A stretch of DNA of 64,000 bases from DATBGO01 sp963695645 (GTDB lineage: Bacteria; Actinomycetota; Actinomycetes; Streptosporangiales; Streptosporangiaceae): positions 62,001 through 126,000 of the forward strand of contig CAVOHC010000017.1 in assembly GCA_963695645.1 (NCBI GenBank), read 5' to 3'. This document shows, in pieces, positions 1 to 8,113 of the stretch. The notes below the pieces were generated by a model, which searched no databases, had not been told where the DNA came from, and worked only from the letters and a program-made list of their open reading frames with translations. Numbering within the stretch: the stretch's first letter is position 1; every line of letters starts with the position of its first letter. The position numbers and the translations under genes are program-made.

Positions 1-24
1 CGGCGGCCAGCTGAGGCACCGACG

Positions 25-88
25 CCTGCGGCACCGGAAACCTGCGGCACCGGAAACCTGCGGCACCGGAAAGCTGCGGCACCGGGCA
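25..88. repeat. 16-bp tandem repeat, four copies
   Basis: Three identical 16-bp units (25-40, 41-56, 57-72) of the form cctgcggcaccggaaa are followed by one diverged copy (73-88). The array ends 10 bp before the PolX start codon, so it lies in the promoter or leader of that gene. It is one of many 15-18-bp arrays in this window. Confidence 0.9.
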
Positions 89-98
89 GAATGCTGCC

Positions 99-1841
99 AT
101 GCCCAGGGCCAATGAGCAGGTCGCTGCGCTGCTACGGGAGTATGCCGACCTTGTCGTGATCACCGGCGGTGACGCCTTCCGGGCTCGCGTCTACGAGAAG
201 GCGGCCCGCGCCGTCGACGGGTACTCTGACGACGTCTCGCGACTGTCGGCGGTCGAGCTCCGGCTCATCCCCGGCGTGGGCAAGTCGATCGCGGACAAGA
301 TCAGCGAAGCCGTCGCTACCGGCAGCATCGAAGCGCTGGACATGCTGCGCGCACAGATCCCGTCTGGCGTGCGCGAGCTGACGAGCATTCCCGGCCTCGG
401 GCCCGCCCGCGCAGTGGCACTCTACCGGGAGCTGCAGGTCAGCTCCGTAGCCGAGCTCACCGACGCGATCAAGTCAGGCAAGCTGCGCGATCTCAAGGGC
501 TTCGGGCCGCGGAGCGAGGACCGGATCCTGCACGGCATCGAGGTCATGCGGACGGCCGGCCAGCGGGTACACCTGGACATCGCGATGGATACCGCCGCCG
601 GCCTGGTCGCCGCCATCGGCGCGGTCCCGGGCTGCGCGCGCTGCGGCTACGCCGGCTCGCTGCGCCGGATGCGGGAAACCATCGGCGACATCGACATCCT
701 CGCCGCCGCCACCGACAGCGCACCGCTGATGACGGCGCTCACCATGCTGCCTGAGACGGCCGAGGTAATCGCGCGTGGTGATGCCAAGACATCCATCCGC
801 ACCACCCGCGGCCTTCAGGTGGACCTGCGGGTGGTGCCGCCGGACTGCTGGGGCGCCGCCCTTCAGTACTTCACCGGATCGAAGTCGCACAACGTGAGGG
901 TCCGCGAGATAGCGGTCCGCAAGAAGCTCAAGCTTTCTGAGTACGGCTTGTTCGACACCGAGACCGGGGCCCTGATCGTGTCAAGGACGGAGGAGGACGT
1001 TTACGCCAGGCTCGGCATGGCCTGGGTGCCGCCCACGCTGCGCGAGGACACTGGCGAGGTCCAGGCCGCGCTCCGCGGCGCCCTGCCGGTGCTGGTCACC
1101 GAGCCTGATATTCGCGGTGACCTGCACACGCACACCAATCTCACCGACGGCGTCGCCTCGCTTGAGCAGATGGTGGCGGCCGCGCAACGCCGCGGGTATG
1201 AGTACTACGCGATTACCGATCACGCGCCGAACCTGTTCATGCAGCGGATGACCAGCGAGAAGATGCTCGCGCAGCGGGAGCAGGTGGAGGCCCTAGCGGG
1301 GCGGCTTGCGGCCAGCCGCGACGGCGGCGCAGCGATGACCCTGCTGCACGGCACCGAGCTCAACATCGCCCCGGACGGCTCGGTCGACTGGCCTGCCGAG
1401 TTCCTCGACGGATTCGACGTCTGCGTCGCCTCGGTGCACTCCCATTTCGATCAGCCGAGACACGCGATGACCCGCAGGTTCGTCGCCGCCTGCGAGAACC
1501 CGCACGTGAACATCATCGGCCACCCGCTGACCCGCAAGCTCGGCCGCCGCCCGCCGGTTGACGTGGACCTGCCCGAGCTGTTCGCCGCGTGCGCGAGGAC
1601 CGGCACGGCTCTGGAGATCAACTCGCACCCGGCCCGGCTCGACCTGCCGTCGGAGCACATCCGCGCGGCCCGGGACGCCGGCGTCAAGTTCTCCATCGAC
1701 ACCGACGCGCACTCCACCGGCCACCTGGATCACCTGCGCTACGGCATCGGGAGCGCGCAGCGCGGCTGGCTCACGGCCGACGACGTCATCAACGCGTGGC
1801 CGCTGGCGCAGCTCAGGGCTTTCCTGCACCAAGGCCGTTAG
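99..1841 (+). CDS. polX: DNA polymerase/3'-5' exonuclease PolX
   Basis: This is a family X (pol beta-like) DNA polymerase fused to a PHP phosphoesterase domain, expected to fill short gaps in base excision repair. The N-terminal 8-kDa and helix-hairpin-helix region (about residues 1-130) has IPGVGKSIADKI and IPGLGPARA. The palm has GSLRRMRETIGDIDIL near residue 185-198, containing the metal-binding D-x-D, and a third carboxylate in VDLRVV near 241. The C-terminal PHP domain starts at about 340 with DLHTHTNLTDG and has YYAITDHAPN near 370. At 580 residues the length is normal for bacterial PolX. The next gene is 126 bp downstream and unrelated in function. The start ATG lacks a strong Shine-Dalgarno sequence and follows directly on a tandem repeat. 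Confidence 0.93.
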   Translation: MPRANEQVAALLREYADLVVITGGDAFRARVYEKAARAVDGYSDDVSRLSAVELRLIPGVGKSIADKISEAVATGSIEALDMLRAQIPSGVRELTSIPGLGPARAVALYRELQVSSVAELTDAIKSGKLRDLKGFGPRSEDRILHGIEVMRTAGQRVHLDIAMDTAAGLVAAIGAVPGCARCGYAGSLRRMRETIGDIDILAAATDSAPLMTALTMLPETAEVIARGDAKTSIRTTRGLQVDLRVVPPDCWGAALQYFTGSKSHNVRVREIAVRKKLKLSEYGLFDTETGALIVSRTEEDVYARLGMAWVPPTLREDTGEVQAALRGALPVLVTEPDIRGDLHTHTNLTDGVASLEQMVAAAQRRGYEYYAITDHAPNLFMQRMTSEKMLAQREQVEALAGRLAASRDGGAAMTLLHGTELNIAPDGSVDWPAEFLDGFDVCVASVHSHFDQPRHAMTRRFVAACENPHVNIIGHPLTRKLGRRPPVDVDLPELFAACARTGTALEINSHPARLDLPSEHIRAARDAGVKFSIDTDAHSTGHLDHLRYGIGSAQRGWLTADDVINAWPLAQLRAFLHQGR

Positions 1842-1870
1842 GGAAGCGGCACCTAGCGGTCAGATCCACC

Positions 1871-1951
1871 GCGATCCTGGCATCACGGGCGCAATCCTGG
1901 CACCCGCGCGAGCAGAGCCTGGTCACCGCGAGCAATCCTGGCACCGCGCGA
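1871..1951. repeat. interspersed direct repeat between polX and the mannosyltransferase gene
   Basis: The motif gcaatcctggcaccgcgcga occurs at 1932-1951 and with one extra C at 1891-1911. A shorter related copy (gcgatcctggca) starts at 1871. The copies are about 20-40 bp apart. No gene is apparent in this 126-bp gap. Confidence 0.6.
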
Positions 1952-1967
1952 CGGATGGCCCTGGCGC

Positions 1968-3611
1968 GTGCATAGGGTGGCAACCAGGTACTTCTCCTGG
2001 ACCCTGGTGATTTGTAGTGATCGATCCTCCCGCAGGGAGCTGCAGTTAACGCCTCCGGTGTCCCAGCCTGAACCGCCGGAGCCGCCGGAGCCGCCGGAGC
2101 TGGTGTCGGCGCATCGCTGGCTGGCGCGCTCAGCGGTGTCCGCGATCAGCGTGAGCGTCGCCATGCTGGTCGGGGTGGGCGCTCAGCGGCCGTCGGCGGC
2201 GGAAGTGGCCTTCCCTGCCGCATCGGGATGGCCGCCATGGTCTGCCGATAGTCATCCATCAGCGGTACTGGTCTCCCTATCGTTGTGGGCGGCAGCTCTC
2301 CTCGGCGGCACCGGCGTGGCTCTCGGGCTGCTGGCCGTGCGACGCGGCTGGCGGCCGCAGGTGCGGCTCATGATTATCGGCTCGGCGGCGGCGGTCGTCG
2401 CGTTTGCGGTGATCGCGCCGATGGGGTCCGGGGACATGCTGGACTACGCGGCGTACGGCCGGATCGCCGCGCTGGGACACAGCCCGTACCTGATGACGCC
2501 GTTCGGCCTGAAGGCCTCAGGCGACCCGATCGGGGCCATCACGCCGGTCATCTTTGAGCATGATCCCTCGGTGTACGGCCCGCTCGCTACGGCGAGCGAA
2601 TGGGCGGCCTCGAAACTGGCCGGGGACTCGGCCGCGAGAACCATCTTCTGGCTCAAGCTGTGGAACGCACTGGCCTACCTGGCGGTCGCGCTGGCCCTGG
2701 ACCGGCTGCTGCGCGGTGACCGCGCCCAGCGGGTGCGGGCGCACCTGCTGTGGTCGGTGAACCCGCTCATGCTGTTCGCCGTGTTGGCCGGCGGTCATAT
2801 TGACGGGCTGGCCGCCTGCCTGGGAGTCATCGCGCTGGTCGCCCTGCGGCGCGCCGATACCCGCTATGGGCTGCTGGCGGGCGCCCTCCTCGGCGCGGCG
2901 GCCGCAGTCAAGGCGCCGCTCATCTTGTTCGGGGCGGGGCTGGCGTGGGCCGCGCGGCATTCGCCCCGCACGCTCGCCGCGCTCGGGCTCGGCACGGCCG
3001 CCGTGCTTGTTCCCAGCTACCTGCTGGCCGGCCCCGGCGCGATAACCGCCGTGGCCGACCGGGCAAACGGCCAGCCCGTCTTCTACGTGCCCTGGGAGCT
3101 GCTGTCCCGTGCGCTGCACTGGGCCGCCGCCGCCCAGCGGATTGATGCCGCCGGGGCGATCGCATTCGCGGCGCTGGCCGCGATCCTGCTGTGGCGGATG
3201 CCTGCCGGTCCGCAACGCCTGCCCGCCGCCCGGCCGGCGCTGGCCCTCACGTTGGCCTGGCTAATCGTCTCGCCCCAGCAGCGTCCCTGGTACGACGCGA
3301 TGCTCTTCCCGCTGCTTGCCATGATGCCCGCCACGAGGCTGGACTGGGTCGTGCTCTTCCGCGCGGCCGCCGCCACGATCGCTGAGCTTCCCGGTGCGAC
3401 CTTCTACACCTTCCTGCACCCCTCATGGCTCTCCAGGACCGGCGGCATCCTGTCCATGCAGCTGGTTCCCTGGTCGCTCGTCCTGACCGTCGTCGCGCTG
3501 TTGCTGCTGTGCGTCACCGGCCGGTGGACGCCTGCCGGCTCCAGGGACGGCCCTGTCGCCAGGCCGCGGATCGCTGCCCGGCTGAGATCCTCCTGGGCTG
3601 CCCCGCCCTGA
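1968..3611 (+). CDS. GT-C family mannosyltransferase-like membrane protein (MptA/MptB type)
   Basis: This polytopic membrane protein resembles the polyprenol-phosphomannose-dependent alpha-1,6-mannosyltransferases that extend lipomannan or related envelope glycans in actinobacteria. Hydrophobic segments are spread over most of its 547 residues. The luminal loop after the first helices contains SGDMLDYAAYGR and HSPY, which carry the acidic residue expected in GT-C enzymes. Later conserved pieces are WSVNPLMLF, GGHIDG, and AVKAPLILFG. The N-terminus is proline/glutamate-rich (repeated PPEP near residues 32-43) and may be over-extended. An in-frame GTG at 2058 is an alternative start, but neither has a well-placed ribosome binding site. 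The substrate is inferred from family resemblance only. Confidence 0.75.
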   Translation: MHRVATRYFSWTLVICSDRSSRRELQLTPPVSQPEPPEPPEPPELVSAHRWLARSAVSAISVSVAMLVGVGAQRPSAAEVAFPAASGWPPWSADSHPSAVLVSLSLWAAALLGGTGVALGLLAVRRGWRPQVRLMIIGSAAAVVAFAVIAPMGSGDMLDYAAYGRIAALGHSPYLMTPFGLKASGDPIGAITPVIFEHDPSVYGPLATASEWAASKLAGDSAARTIFWLKLWNALAYLAVALALDRLLRGDRAQRVRAHLLWSVNPLMLFAVLAGGHIDGLAACLGVIALVALRRADTRYGLLAGALLGAAAAVKAPLILFGAGLAWAARHSPRTLAALGLGTAAVLVPSYLLAGPGAITAVADRANGQPVFYVPWELLSRALHWAAAAQRIDAAGAIAFAALAAILLWRMPAGPQRLPAARPALALTLAWLIVSPQQRPWYDAMLFPLLAMMPATRLDWVVLFRAAAATIAELPGATFYTFLHPSWLSRTGGILSMQLVPWSLVLTVVALLLLCVTGRWTPAGSRDGPVARPRIAARLRSSWAAPP

Positions 3612-3633
3612 TCTGCTCCCGGCCGAGCACCTG

Positions 3634-4437
3634 CTACGGCAGCGCTGCGAGCAGCTCCCGGACCGGCTTGCGCCGTCCGGTATAGAACGGGATCTCCACC
3701 CTGGTGTGCAGCCTGGCCCGAGCGCCGCGCAGGTGGCGCATCAGGTCAACGATCCGGTGCAGCTCGTCGGCCTCGAAGGCGAGCATCCACTCGTAGTCGT
3801 TGAGCGCGAAGCAGGACACCGTGTTAGCGCGGACGTCAGGGTATTCGCGCGCCATCATCCCGTGCTCGGCGAGCATGGCCCGGCGCTCTCCGTCGTCGAG
3901 CAGGTACCACTCATACGAGCGGACGAACGGGTAGACGCAGACGAAGCCCCGCGGCTCCTCCCCGGCCAGGAATGCCGGGATGTGGCTTTTGTTGAACTCA
4001 GCCGGGCGGTGCAGCGCCATCGCTGACCACACCGGCTCGCTGGCCCGGCCCAGGCCGGTCCTGCGGAATCTCGAATACATCTCCTGCAGCTCATCGGAGG
4101 ACGGCGCGATCCACCAGAACATATAGTCCGCGTCGGCGCGCAGGCCCTGCACGTCGTAGCAGCCTCGGGTGATGACCCCCTTTTCGGCGGCCTGCTCGCA
4201 AAGCTGCGTGACCTCAGCGGCCAGGCCGGCCCGGCCGCTCTCGCCGCTCAGCGCGGCGGATGAGGCCGATGAGGCCGCGTCAAGCGCCGCGGCATCGGGC
4301 ACCCGGAACACCGACCACATGGTGTAACGGATCTGCTCGTTCAGGTCCCGCGGCTTGGGCCGCTGCGCCGCCTCCGGCCGCTCTGCGGTTACTCGCGGCT
4401 CACTGTTCTCGGTCGCAGCCATGCCCTCATTGTCCAC
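3634..4437 (-). CDS. hemQ: coproheme decarboxylase HemQ
   Basis: HemQ is the last enzyme of the coproporphyrin-dependent haem pathway, converting coproheme to haem b with hydrogen peroxide. The 267-residue protein has the chlorite-dismutase-like fold sequence: YTMWSVFRV near residue 38, YDVQGLRADADYMFWW near 94, FVCVYPFVRSYEWYLL at about 165-180 (the stretch expected to carry the catalytic tyrosine), and AEHGMMAREYPDVRANT with the likely proximal His192. It lies downstream of hemE and hemY on the same strand, with a 119-bp gap to hemY. An in-frame ATG at 4422 (MAATENS) could also be the start. The first 30 residues look disordered, and an alanine/serine-rich insertion (about 48-66) sits after the first strand. 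Confidence 0.92.
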   Translation of the reverse strand: MDNEGMAATENSEPRVTAERPEAAQRPKPRDLNEQIRYTMWSVFRVPDAAALDAASSASSAALSGESGRAGLAAEVTQLCEQAAEKGVITRGCYDVQGLRADADYMFWWIAPSSDELQEMYSRFRRTGLGRASEPVWSAMALHRPAEFNKSHIPAFLAGEEPRGFVCVYPFVRSYEWYLLDDGERRAMLAEHGMMAREYPDVRANTVSCFALNDYEWMLAFEADELHRIVDLMRHLRGARARLHTRVEIPFYTGRRKPVRELLAALP

Positions 4438-4556
4438 CAGGCCGTCCGGCAGCGCAGAGCCGGATCACCTCGCCGGACAGCAGCCGCTTGGGCACGGCCA
4501 GCAGGCCGCGGTCCGTGCCGGCCAAGCGCTCTTAAGCTGGAAAGCTGGCGCTGGCC

Positions 4557-5972
4557 TTAGAGGTCCTGCCGGGATTCAAGGTAGGCCAGCACCTGGGTGG
4601 CCGCCAGCCGCGCCGAGGCGATGCAGGCCGGGATCCCGATCCCGTCGTAGGCGGCGCCGCACACCGCGAGCCCCGGCTGCCCGGCGACGCCGGCCCTGAT
4701 CCGCGCGACCCGCTCCAGATGGCCAACGGTGTACTGCGGCAGCCCGCCGCCCCACCTGCTGACCCTGGTATCGATCGGCGCGCCGCGCGCCCCGGTGGCC
4801 GAAGCCAGCTCAGCGCCCGCGAGCGCGGCTAGCTCACCATCGTCACACTGCAGGATGGCCTCCTCCGCCACCCGGCCGACTGAGCACCTGACCACAAGCA
4901 CGGGCGGCCCCGCAGCCCGCAGGTGCGGCCACTTGACGGTGCTGAAGGTCACCGCCTTTACCGCGCGCCCGTCGACCGCGGGCACCAGGTAGCCGCTGCC
5001 GACCGGCAGGCTGGGAAACGCTGCCTGCGGATAGGCGAGGGCAATGATGGCCATGCTCGCATAGCCGATCTCGCCCAGCGCGGCCGCCGCGGCGGGACTC
5101 GTGGCGGCCAGCAGCCTGCTGGCGGGCCGGGCAGGCAGGGCCAGGATCACCGCATCGGCGTCCAGCCGCTCAGGGGCGCGGGCCGAGCCGATCGTGAGCC
5201 GCCATCCGTCGGCGGTCCGGGCTAGCTCGCGGGTCATCGCGCCGGTGCGCACCGCGGCGCCGGACCTGGCGGCCACGGCCGCGGGCAGCGTCCCGAGCCC
5301 GCCCGCGAGGGTGGTAAAGACCGGAGCGCCGGGTGGCGTGGCTGGATCTGGCAGCAATGAGCGCGCCGCGGCGGCCAGCGTACGGTGCGACCGGGCGGCC
5401 TTGGCCAGGCCGGGCATGGTCGCCTCGAAGGAGAGCCGGTCAGAGCGGCCGGCGTAGACGCCGCCGAGGAGCGGGTCGACCAGCCGGTCGACGAGTTCCT
5501 GGCCGAACCTTGCCCCCACGTAGGCAGCCACGCTGACGTCCCCGGTCCTGGCCGTGGCCGGAAGATCCTGTTCGGCCCGCGCCCGGGCCAGGCCGGCCGC
5601 CGAGAGGATTTCCGCCCGGCCGAGCTCGTCCAGGTCGGCGGGCACGCCGAGGAACTGCCGCCGGGGCAGCGGGCGCAGCTGGCCACGGGTCCAGATCGCC
5701 GCCGCCGTGGTGCCCGGCTGGACAAGCTGTCCGTCCAGGCCGACGGCGCTGATCAGGCCGGTGCCCTCCGGCCGCCTGGCCAGCAGCGCCTCGGCGCCTT
5801 CATCAACGGCGAGGCCCGCGATCTCGGATACGGCCAGCTTGCCGCCGAGCCGCGGTGAGCCCTCGAGCACGGTCACCGCAGCGCCGGCGTCGGCGAGGAA
5901 GAACGCGGCGGCCAGCCCGGCGATGCCGCCGCCCACGATCGCGATCACCGGGCGCCCGGCGGGATTTGTCAT
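4557..5972 (-). CDS. hemY: coproporphyrinogen III oxidase / protoporphyrinogen oxidase (HemY/CgoX type)
   Basis: This is a FAD-dependent six-electron oxidase of the HemY family. In organisms with HemQ it normally acts on coproporphyrinogen III. The N-terminus has the dinucleotide-binding motif AIVGGGIAGLAAAFFLADAG followed by LEGSPRLGGKL. The C-terminal FAD-binding part has GLAVCGAAYDGIGIPACI near residues 445-460. At 471 residues it is of typical length. It starts 36 bp after the hemE stop, so the two are probably cotranscribed, with hemQ next. Together the three genes support the coproporphyrin-dependent branch rather than the classical protoporphyrin branch. Confidence 0.93.
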   Translation of the reverse strand: MTNPAGRPVIAIVGGGIAGLAAAFFLADAGAAVTVLEGSPRLGGKLAVSEIAGLAVDEGAEALLARRPEGTGLISAVGLDGQLVQPGTTAAAIWTRGQLRPLPRRQFLGVPADLDELGRAEILSAAGLARARAEQDLPATARTGDVSVAAYVGARFGQELVDRLVDPLLGGVYAGRSDRLSFEATMPGLAKAARSHRTLAAAARSLLPDPATPPGAPVFTTLAGGLGTLPAAVAARSGAAVRTGAMTRELARTADGWRLTIGSARAPERLDADAVILALPARPASRLLAATSPAAAAALGEIGYASMAIIALAYPQAAFPSLPVGSGYLVPAVDGRAVKAVTFSTVKWPHLRAAGPPVLVVRCSVGRVAEEAILQCDDGELAALAGAELASATGARGAPIDTRVSRWGGGLPQYTVGHLERVARIRAGVAGQPGLAVCGAAYDGIGIPACIASARLAATQVLAYLESRQDL

Positions 5973-6008
5973 CCTCTCACTCTGCCGTAGGCCAGGTGCG
6001 GCCGGCGG

Positions 6009-7055
6009 CTACCGCGGGAGCCTGGCCGGGGCGGCGTGAACCAGGTCGGTGAGCCTGGCCAGCACGTCAGGATCGGTCTGCGGCAGTACTCCGTGACCGA
6101 GGTTGAATACATGCCCCTCGGCGGTCCGGCCAGCTTCAAGGACCTCGGTGGCGCGCTGCTCGATCACCTCCCAGGGAGCGAGCAGGATCGCCGGATCGAG
6201 GTTGCCCTGCAGCGCCTTGCCTGGCTCCACCCGCCGCACCGCCTCATCCAGCGGCACCCGCCAGTCCACCCCGACTACGTCCGCGCCCGCCTCGCCCATT
6301 AGCCCGAGCAGCTCGCCGGTGCCGACCCCGAAGTGAATCCGCGGTACCCCAGAGGCGGCGAGTGCGCCGAAAATGCGGGCTGAGTGGGGCAGCACCGACC
6401 GGCGGTAGTCCGCCGGGCTGACCACTCCGGCCCACGAGTCGAACAGCTGGACGGCGGCCGCCCCGGCGGCGACCTGGACCTGCAGGAACGAGATCGTTAT
6501 CTCGGCGAGCCTGCCGAGCAGGGCGTTCCACAGCGGCGGGTCGCCGTACATTAGCGACTTTGTCGTGTCAAAGCTCTTCGAGGGGCCGCCTTCGATCAGG
6601 TAGGAGGCGAGGGTGAACGGGCCGCCGGCGAAGCCGATCAGCGGCGTTGCGCCAAGCTCGGCCACCACGGACAGCACTGCCTCGGTCACGAACGGGACGT
6701 CACCCGGTTCAAGGGCACGTAGCCGCTGCAGATCCGCACGAGTCCGGATCGGCTGCTCGATCACCGGCCCCACCCCGGGGCGGATGTCAACATCGACCCC
6801 GACCGCGCGCAGCGGCACCACGATGTCGCTGAACAGGATGGCGGCGTCCACCGCGTACCGCCGCAGCGGCTGCAGGGTGAACTCGGTGATCAGCCCGGGC
6901 GTGCGGCATGCCTCGAGCATCGATATCCCGGCCCTGGCCGCCCGGTACTCGGGCAGCGAACGGCCTGCCTGGCGCATGAACCATACGGGCGTGTGGCTGA
7001 CTGGCTGCCTGCGGCAGGCGCGGATGAAAGCGGACTCCCCCGGCTGCGGATTCAC
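6009..7055 (-). CDS. hemE: uroporphyrinogen decarboxylase HemE
   Basis: HemE decarboxylates uroporphyrinogen III to coproporphyrinogen III in the cytosol. The N-terminal signature PVWFMRQAGRSLPEYRA is intact, as is the substrate-cleft region with ILFSDIVVPLRAVGVDVDI. Later blocks include IGFAGGPFTLASYLIEGGPSKSF (in two parts) and FNLGHGVLPQTDPDVL near the C-terminus. The longest open frame runs up to 7466, but that would add 137 arginine-rich residues with no homology and would cover the divergent zinc-ribbon gene. The GTG at 7055 gives VNPQPGESAFIRA and 348 residues, the family length, so I use it. It is the first gene of the hemE-hemY-hemQ run. Confidence 0.93.
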   Translation of the reverse strand: MNPQPGESAFIRACRRQPVSHTPVWFMRQAGRSLPEYRAARAGISMLEACRTPGLITEFTLQPLRRYAVDAAILFSDIVVPLRAVGVDVDIRPGVGPVIEQPIRTRADLQRLRALEPGDVPFVTEAVLSVVAELGATPLIGFAGGPFTLASYLIEGGPSKSFDTTKSLMYGDPPLWNALLGRLAEITISFLQVQVAAGAAAVQLFDSWAGVVSPADYRRSVLPHSARIFGALAASGVPRIHFGVGTGELLGLMGEAGADVVGVDWRVPLDEAVRRVEPGKALQGNLDPAILLAPWEVIEQRATEVLEAGRTAEGHVFNLGHGVLPQTDPDVLARLTDLVHAAPARLPR

Positions 7056-7239
7056 GTCAATGATCGTCTCACAGGCCCCGCCGGCCTCGCGTGCGCACTC
7101 GCGCCGAAACACCGCCGTGACACGCCGCGCCAGATGCACGCCGCGGCGTGCCTGGCATGTCAGCATCGTGCTGTACCGGGCGCCGGAGCGCCAGTTCCGG
7201 GCGGGTCGCCGACGGCTTGAACGGCGAGGAGGGTCGCGG

Positions 7240-7449
7240 ATGATCGAGATGATCCGGAACTGCCCTGACTGCGGCCAGGGTCGGCCCTTCGAGCGGCACC
7301 ACCCGCAAGATGGCGGCTGCCCGGACGCTGCTGACGGGCGCTGCCCGGAGCGTTCCTGTGTCGGCTGCGGCGCAGCCCTGCTGATCGGCTTCGGTCCGTA
7401 CCTGCGAGAATCTGCCAAGGCGGAGCGGCTGCGCCGTCTGGTCGCATGA
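7240..7449 (+). CDS. small cysteine-rich zinc-ribbon-like protein
   Basis: A 69-residue protein begins MIEMIRNCPDCGQG. It has two CxxC pairs (Cys8/Cys11 and Cys40/Cys43) plus cysteines at about 27 and 35, consistent with one or two structural zinc sites. A strong ribosome binding site (GAGGAGGG, 7226-7233) sits 6 bp before the ATG. That supports this short gene against the much longer overlapping frames. It is divergent from hemE across 184 bp and 31 bp upstream of the DUF3000 gene, so it probably shares a promoter with DUF3000 and rnd. The C-terminus is basic (AKAERLRRLVA). I do not recognise a named family. A role in nucleic-acid binding or redox sensing would be speculation. Confidence 0.7.
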   Translation: MIEMIRNCPDCGQGRPFERHHPQDGGCPDAADGRCPERSCVGCGAALLIGFGPYLRESAKAERLRRLVA

Positions 7450-7480
7450 CAGACGCACGCCCGCATGCCGTGCTCGGATC

Positions 7481-8113
7481 ATGAGGCCTGCCGCCGGGCC
7501 AGTGGAACGAGAAGACCCCAGCGCCGCCGCCACTTTCCGGTCCGCGGTAGCCGACCTTGAGGCCGGGATAGCCGCCCAGCGGCTGGTTCGCCCTGAGCTC
7601 GCGTTTGAAGGTGAGCCGCCGCCGCGCAAGCTGGCGCCGTACGCCGCCGCTGTCGCGGCGACAGTCTGGGATGCCGATGCGGAGATCGGGTGGGGCCGGT
7701 TCGTCCTGTTGTACGATCCGGCCGGCCAGCCCGGCTGGGCGGGACCGTTGCGGATCATCGCCTACATCCGCGCTGATCTCGAGCCGGAGATCGCTGCCGA
7801 TCCGCTGATCGGCCAGGTGGGCTGGAGCTGGCTGAAGGAAGCGCTGGACGCCCGGGCTGATGGCTACCGGCAGAGCAGCGGTACGGTCACAAGGGTGGTG
7901 ACTGAGGGGTTTGGCGTGAAACGGGATGAGCCGGTGGCCACCGAGTTCGAACTGAGGGCTTCCTGGTCGCCGGGCGGCCCCGATTCCGGCAAGCCTTGCA
8001 TAGACGGCCACGTTGCGGCCTGGTGCGACGCGCTGTGCACCGCAGCTGGCCTTCCGCCATCGGCGGCAGGGGTCAGCACGCTGCGGCCGCCACGCCGTCG
8101 GCGGCCGCAGTGA
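7481..8113 (+). CDS. DUF3000 domain-containing protein
   Basis: This 210-residue cytosolic protein belongs to the actinobacterial DUF3000 family of unknown function. The diagnostic N-terminal half reads FRSAVADLEAG, then RPELAFEGEPPPRKLAPYAAAV, then FVLLYDPAGQPGW. The gene lies between hemE and rnd, which matches the conserved order hemE-DUF3000-rnd that I know from mycobacteria and streptomycetes. Its stop overlaps the rnd start by 4 bases (GTGA), implying translational coupling with RNase D. The C-terminal 30 residues (from about position 180) are low-complexity. No catalytic motif is apparent. Confidence 0.85.
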   Translation: MRPAAGPVEREDPSAAATFRSAVADLEAGIAAQRLVRPELAFEGEPPPRKLAPYAAAVAATVWDADAEIGWGRFVLLYDPAGQPGWAGPLRIIAYIRADLEPEIAADPLIGQVGWSWLKEALDARADGYRQSSGTVTRVVTEGFGVKRDEPVATEFELRASWSPGGPDSGKPCIDGHVAAWCDALCTAAGLPPSAAGVSTLRPPRRRRPQ

